A stretch of DNA of 64,000 nt, from contig JAJVDF010000220.1 of NCBI GenBank assembly GCA_022410635.1, positions 378,593 to 442,592 of the forward strand, in the 5' to 3' direction. Shown here in pieces: positions 58,736-64,000 of the stretch; position 1 is the first letter of the stretch, and the number at the start of each line of letters is the position of its first letter. A program made the translations under genes and the position numbers. The notes under the pieces are model-generated. The model ran no database searches, had not been told where the DNA came from, and saw nothing but the letters and a program-made list of their open reading frames with translations. The DNA comes from Tretioscincus oriximinensis (Eukaryota; Chordata; Lepidosauria; Squamata; Gymnophthalmidae).

Positions 58736-59185
58736 GCGTACGGGCCGCGGCCAGGGGCTGGGCGGCTGCGGGGCCCTTCTAGGCCGCGGCGCGCTCATCC
58801 TTTTGCTGCAGTCGCCGCAAGCTAATCAAGTAATTTCCCCCTGCTGCCAGCCCCATCCCTGGGCTCTTTAGCGGCGGAGCGGCGGAGTTTTGCCCCGCTT
58901 TTCTCATGCTAATCGCCGCCATTCAGCCGCGCTCTTTGAGGCTATTTGTAGTGGAATAAATCTCCTTGTTTGCCTGCCGCATGATTAATTGATATGGTGG
59001 TCGAGGCGGAGGGGGAGCGGAGGGGGCGGCGGCAGGCGCAATCGGGGAGATCGGCCGGCAGCGGCACAAACGGAGACGGGAGAAGGGCGGGAAGGCTCCG
59101 GGCGTCATAGGCAGGCGGGCGGAGGCGCGGCCGAGGTCCCCCGGAGGTCGCCCGCGAGGGGGGACTGGGGATGAGGCGCTCATGA
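58720..59185. promoter_or_regulatory. CpG island with homeodomain-type sites
   Basis: GC-rich block (CCGCGG, GCGGCGG runs) containing AT-rich islets: CTAATCAAGTAATTT (58822-58836), CATGCTAATC (58906-58915) and GCATGATTAATTGATATGG (58979-58997). This mix is typical of promoters or enhancers of developmental genes. No coding exon is recognisable. Confidence 0.6.
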
Positions 59186-59409
59186 TGATAGGTGATGGTG
59201 GGGGTTCCTATGGTTCATAATGATAATTACTTACTACTAGTAGTAGTTTGTTTAATTTAATTTATACTTGTATCCTACCCTATACCCTTAAGTCTCANGG
59301 GGGCTGACACAAATAACAACAAAATACAAAACTGACATGTTAAAAAAACAATACCCAAAATGGGAAGCTCTGCCATTGCTACTGTTATACCTATACCGTC
59401 ATCATCAGT

Positions 59410-59604
59410 TTCAGAGAAATAGCCGTGTTAGCCCAGTAGAAAGTCCAGCAAAGGAGCTAGGAGCACTTAGAGACTAATAGGAGAAAAGTGGGTGGCAGAA
59501 GCTTCCGTAGATACGTCTGAAGAAGTAGTCTATGTCTACAAAAGCTTATGCCACCCACTTTTCTCCTAATAGTCTCTCTAAGTGCTACTAGCTCCTTTGC
59601 TGGA
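59410..59604. mobile_element. Foldback element in the CAT repeat
   Basis: Same family as 29911-30190: outer end TCAGAGAAATAGCCGTGTTA, arms GGAGCTAGGAGCACTTAGAG...GAGAAAAGTGGGTGGC and complement ending CTAGCTCCTTTGCTGGA. It is flanked by ATCATCA on the left and the CAT repeat on the right, so it appears to have inserted in that repeat. Confidence 0.85.
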
Positions 59605-60196
59605 TCATCATCATCATCATCACCACCACCACCATCATCATCGTCATCATCACCACCACCATCATCGTCATCACCATCATCATNNNNNNNNNNNNNNNNN
59701 NNNNNNNNNNNNNNNNNNNNNNNNNNNNNNNNNNNNNNNNNNNNNNNNNNNNNNNNNNNNNNNNNNNNNNNNNNNNNNNNNNNNNNNNNNNNNNNNNNNN
59801 NNNNNNNNNNNNNNNNNNNNNNNNNNNNNNNNNNNNNNNNNNNNNNNNNNNNNNNNNNNNNNNNNNNNNNNNNNNNNNNNNNNNNNNNNNNNNNNNNNNN
59901 NNNNNNNNNNNNNNNNNNNNNNNNNNNNNNNNNNNNNNNNNNNNNNNNNNNNNNNNNNNNNNNNNNNNNNNNNNNNNNNNNNNNNNNNNNNNNNNNNNNN
60001 NNNNNNNNNNNNNNNNNNNNNNNNNNNNNNNNNNNNNNNNNNNNNNNNNNNNNNNNNNNNNNNNNNNNNNNNNTCATCACCACCACCATCATCACCACCA
60101 CCACCATCATCATCATCATCCATCATCATCACCACCACCATCATCGTCATCACCATCATNATNATCATCATCATCATCATCATCATCATCATNATC
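59605..60196. repeat. (CAT/CAC)n trinucleotide repeat with a 390-N gap
   Basis: CAT/CAC/CGT triplets fill 59605-59683 and 60074-60196, with N from 59684 to 60073. The gap most likely hides more of the same repeat. Poly-His, poly-Ser and poly-Asp frames here are artefacts. Confidence 0.95.
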
Positions 60197-60534
60197 ATAC
60201 CATCACCAAAATACACACCCTCATTCCGCAGTACATTACACAAATATTTTACACATGATCTTGCCAACACTCACAACCTTGAATCACTTATTGGTTTACC
60301 ATTAACCTATCTACCTCCTCCCAGTCTTCACCCGTATTGCTGTGTTCCTATTTATTTACCACTTAATAGAAATTGTGGGGAAAGTGAGGGGGATCTTTCC
60401 GTAAATGTCCCCTAAATGTTGTTGCATTATTTCAGTCCCCTTTCCCCTCCTCTGTGGTCACAACCTTAAACCACCATTGGTTCTTTTTCAGTAATTTTCC
60501 CATCAGACCACTAAACATGATGTTTTTTGTNGGA

Positions 60535-60870
60535 AAAAAAAACACAGATTAAGCTCATTCTTCAGGAGTGAAGATGAACAGAAGAAGGAAAAGAACAACG
60601 TGTGACTGGGGCCTGAAAGGCAGGTGTTTAATCCCGGCCTGTTTCAGAAGGGCTGCATTGTACAAGCAGACTCGGTTTTAGATTTCCCTTTTCAAAAGGG
60701 CAAAAATCGGTGCAAGGGTGAAGCCATGGTCATGCCTAAGTTTTAATTTCAGAGTGTGAACAAGCTGTTTTCCTTTGGCATTCTCTCACTTAGAAAACCC
60801 TCTTTTGCTTTAAATAATGCGGAAAGACCTTTAGTGGAAGGAAACATCAGTACCCTTATTAAGTTGAAAC
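60535..60870. mobile_element. MITE copy (TTTTAATCC family)
   Basis: AGATTAAGCTCATTCTTCAG, TTTAATCCCGGCCTGTTTCA, CCTAAGTTTTAATTTCAGAG, TGGCATTCTCTCACTTAGAA and TTGCTTTAAATAATGCGGAA give the family's blocks in order. Confidence 0.7.
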
Positions 60871-60879
60871 AGAAAAAAA

Positions 60880-61830
60880 CAGAACTGGCAGCAAAAATAT
60901 CTTCAGTTAATTGCCTCGACCTGCAGTCTTAGGGGTATACGGACACCCCGACAGTTCTTTGAAAGCACTAGCTATATGACTCTAGGTTACCGGGACACCT
61001 CCCCACCTAAATCCCCACCAGCTCTCTTTTTTCACAACCCTATTAGAATACCTGTTAGCATTGCCAGTTAATGTCCAGCCTCCCCATATAAGTAGCCAAT
61101 GGCCCTACTATCACTGCTAAGAAAACTACATAGAGGTATGCAGNCAGTCAACCAGGAGCCAACCAACAACAAATCAGTCACACAATGACAACAGGAATAT
61201 ACAGAAAGGAAGAGCAAGGAGCTGCCCAGTTTTACTTTCCCTGGTGCTGAAGTTCTTTTCCAGATCTCACTGACTGTCATTACACAGCTTTTTAAGCAAG
61301 AACATCTTCTCCATTGTCTTTTCTCTGCCCTCTCTTCCTNAAACCCCCCCTCCCCCCCATAAAAAAGCTGGCTGCCTCCTTCCTACTTCTGCTAAACAAA
61401 TCATACTTTCCCAAATCCTGCAATTTCAACTCAGGCGCTTCAATTAAACAATCTCAGTCTTTGCTTCTGGCTTCACTGCAAATAATTCTCTTCAAAAAGG
61501 AAAGAAGAAACTGTTTTCCCTTCTTTCTTCTTCCTCTGTGTAGGGTAATTGATAGGCTCTAGGAGAGGTCAGGATTAGCATAAGAATTAAGAGCAGTAAA
61601 TTAATTTAATATTCTATGCACATCTTCAATTATTCCTCCAGACCTTTGTCTCCAAGGCTGGCAGCGAGAAGGTTCAGCTGCTCTTCAGCCCAACAACATC
61701 TGTGCAGTTAATAATTTGATAAATAGCTCATACAAATAGTTTCTGAATTATCTGCCAAGCTGGGACTATTCAGAATAGAAATGTTTGTTTGGCAAGACCT
61801 CCTGCTCGGCTGACGCTGGTAGCTTCCATT
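60880..61830. other. No gene recognised
   Basis: Sequence without clear exon or repeat signature. Open frames at 61068-61560 are not recognised. Confidence 0.4.
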
Positions 61831-61832
61831 CC

Positions 61833-62100
61833 TAGAATCATAGAGTTGGAAGGGATCTCCAAGCTCATCAAATCCAGGATTCACTAAACCATCTCAGAGA
61901 GATGGCTGCCCAGCCATCGAAGGAGAATCCTATTGCATGGCTGACCACCTATACTGTCAGAAAGTTCTATATCTTATCTGTTTCTATTCCCTTATAGTTT
62001 CATCTTGGTGCATCTAATTTTTCCTGATGTAAGTGAGAAAAAGGCTGATGCCTCTGCACTGAGGCAATTTTTCAGATATCGTAAACAGAAAGCAAGAAAC
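61833..62100 (-). mobile_element. CR1 3' end (ATTCTATG subfamily)
   Basis: Starts CTAGAATCATAGAGTTGGAA, the reversed CR1 terminus, then GGGATCTCCAAGCTCATCAA and CTGTCAGAAAGTTC, as in vertebrate CR1 3' ends on the minus strand. Confidence 0.88.
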
Positions 62101-62109
62101 TTCCCTAAC

Positions 62110-63055
62110 AAGGAATCTTCCTCTTTTATTCTTTTTCATCTTTGTTGTCGGAGAGGGTTTCTAGAAATCCAGAGATGCCAGGAATCCTGTGGGCAATGAC
62201 CAGATGAAAACTGATTAACAGCCATAGTGGGTTTGGACAGTATGACTACTTGCATTGGCTTCCACTGCACATGAGCAATGGAGAAGAAACAAGGGACAGG
62301 GTTAAAACAGAGCCATACTAGATTGGAAAAGAGCAAGGGCCTGCTGCCCAGTTTTGTAAAAATTGACTGCTCAATTTTGCATAAGGCTGGTGTATGATTT
62401 AGGCCAGACCTTTCATTCTTCCAATGAAGTGAAGGCAGCAGATATTTGAACAAAGTTTGAACATTGTGCTTCAGGTCCAAATAGGCCCAGACTATCCCCC
62501 AGCTGGGAGTAAAACCACTTAATCCTTCATCCAACGTACTGTCTATTAGAATAAACAAGCCTGCCTTTATTACGAGAAAGGAGTCAGCTGCTTGTCTCCA
62601 TTTCCCCCATAATGTATTTTCCAGCAATGAGTCACTATAGCTTAGTGATAGTTCAATGCTGCAAGGAGCTTGCAAGCTCAATCAATGATAGAAGAAGGTC
62701 ATGGCAAAGCTCTTATCTATCTGCTAAGAAAGGTGCATAGATGTTTCCATGTAGTCATTGAGAGTCAGCTCTGACTAGATACTTCATTAATTTTATTTAT
62801 TCATCTTTACATTCTGGCCTATATACGAAAATCTGGGAGTGAATTACAACCGTAAAAACACATTTAAAAGAACCCACTTAAAATAATAATGGGGCCTAAA
62901 AGTGGTGGTGGTGGTGAGCTGTTTCTGCAGACAAGTTATGACAAAGTCCTTTACCAGTATTCTAAATATCCTTAGTGAAGATACACAGTGCATCTCAAGG
63001 GCAAGGCTATTCCATAGTTTGTGGGCTGCCACCTTCTCCCAAGTCTTTGTCCCTT
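62110..63055. other. Repeat-like, no gene recognised
   Basis: 62780-63050 contains TTTATTTATTCATCTTTACA and ATTCCATAGTTTGTGGGCTG, phrases seen in diverged reptile LINE/SINE tails. The minus-strand open frame at 62681-62136 has no recognisable family. Confidence 0.4.
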
Positions 63056-63057
63056 TA

Positions 63058-63295
63058 AAAGAAAAGAAGAGTTGTTTTTTATAATCACTTTTCCCAACCT
63101 GAAAGGAATCAAAGCGGCTTACATAACTTTCTGTTCTTCTCTTTACAACAGGNGCCTTGTGAATAGGTGAGACTGAAAGAGCTCTGAAGAACTGTGACTA
63201 GTCCAAGGTCATCTAGATGGCTTCCTGAAGGAGTGTAGACACAAACTGGCAGGCTACCAGGTAAGAGTCTGGCATTCTAACCATAAGAGCAGAAT
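63058..63295 (-). mobile_element. tRNA-headed SINE (Sauria-like)
   Basis: Plus strand begins GAAAAGAAGAGTTGTTTTTT (reversed tail), then CAAAGCGGCTTACATAAC, AAGAACTGTGACTAGTCCAA and the reversed head near TCTGGCATTCTAACCATAAG. Confidence 0.78.
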
Positions 63296-63299
63296 GATT

Positions 63300-64000
63300 C
63301 TTTAGCTACCAGTGTTGGTGGCACAATCAGGAACTTCTTTATCTTCAGATGTTAAGGCATGCACAGATTGTTATGGGAGGTAAACTTTCAGGTATTACAA
63401 TAATTTAGAGCAGAGCAACTACCTAGAAAGTAAAAGTCCCAGGTTCAGTTTTTAGCATCACCCTGGAAGACATTTTGGCAAACTACAGTTTACTTCTATA
63501 TCCTTGGCCAAGGAACCTCCAGGAGTCTGTCCAGGCAGACAGCCAACCATAGGCTCAAAGGACAGTAAAAGTTTCCTTTTCTAAAGCATGTATTCATTGC
63601 AGATTGAAAACAACCCAGTTAAACACTTTAAGCCACCATTATTATTTTTTAAATAAAAGAAAGTTAAGCACATGCTTAACTCTTCCAACAAAACCAGTGA
63701 GGATCTAAGTGCTTAACTTTCCTAGATCATCTCTTAAGTCTGCCTTTTTCTATTTTGTTTGCTTAACTTGAAGTCTGAATCAGAGGTATGTGGGGAAACA
63801 ATTTCCTGTGGCTCTTAAATATGGCGCTGACTAGATAGGCACTTGAAGCCATAGAAAACTACCCCAGATAGTTCAGAGTAGACCTGAATAACAAGTAAAT
63901 AAACTGGATTTCTTTCCACTTTTAATGAGAACATGGTAGTACTGATCTTTAAATACTAGCAAACATTCTTCAAGACCTTAATAACAAACCACTTCCCAGG
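63300..64000. other. No gene recognised
   Basis: 63300-63370 has a foldback-family scrap (CTTTATCTTCAGATGTTAAG). Nothing else is identifiable to the window end. Confidence 0.4.

Noticed and set aside
59548..60415. Poly-His, poly-Ser and poly-Asp open frames
   Set aside because: Produced by the CAT repeat and the N gap.

Overview
The window looks like nuclear DNA from a squamate reptile (lizard or snake lineage). It is AT-rich and intron-rich with two large CpG islands. Several repeat types characteristic of reptile genomes are interleaved: many 3' fragments of CR1 LINEs ending in ATTCTATG-type or TTATGTTC-type repeats, L1-type LINE ORF2 pieces, tRNA-headed SINEs resembling Sauria SINEs, an LTR with target duplication, and many foldback or MITE-like DNA elements. 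Scattered single Ns and one 390-base gap (59684-60073) show it is a draft assembly. There is no bacterial, phage or CRISPR content.

The only gene I can name is KIZ (kizuna centrosomal protein, also called PLK1S1), on the minus strand in the left third. Four internal coding exons join in compatible reading phase: 17049-16887, 14680-14594, 10265-9650 and 8432-8192. Together they give about 369 codons resembling the N-terminal coiled coil and serine-rich middle of vertebrate KIZ. The first coding exon and the 3' exons were not found; the 3' end probably lies left of base 1.

Layout. 1-8100: L1 and CR1 insertions, including an L1 nested in a CR1 that carries a second nested CR1. 8190-17050: KIZ exons and repeat-bearing introns. 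17-33 kb: CR1, SINE and foldback elements, an LTR-like block at 23.4-23.8 kb, a 22-bp minisatellite, and the best-preserved CR1 (28637-29612). 33.3-34.5 kb: a solo LTR with a nested SINE, followed by a tiny Tc1-like palindrome. 35.2-35.7 kb: a small CpG-rich block that may be a minus-strand promoter and first exon. 36.2-37.0 kb: a long TCTA microsatellite beside an inverted repeat. 38.8-44.6 kb: a SINE cluster. 49.3-51.1 kb and 58.7-59.2 kb: CpG islands with homeodomain-type sites. 56.3-60.9 kb: dense MITEs and a CAT repeat interrupted by the gap.

Several exon-like blocks are open and flanked by AG/GT signals in compatible phase (28.2/26.4 kb, 47.0/46.7 kb and 56.5 kb on minus; 41.5/41.7 kb on plus). 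I could not name them and list them as candidates only, because chance open frames are common in 64 kb of vertebrate DNA. I found no convincing new biological system. The most interesting structures are the nested transposon chronology, the family of near-perfect foldbacks, the modular SINEs and the unassigned promoter/exon candidates.
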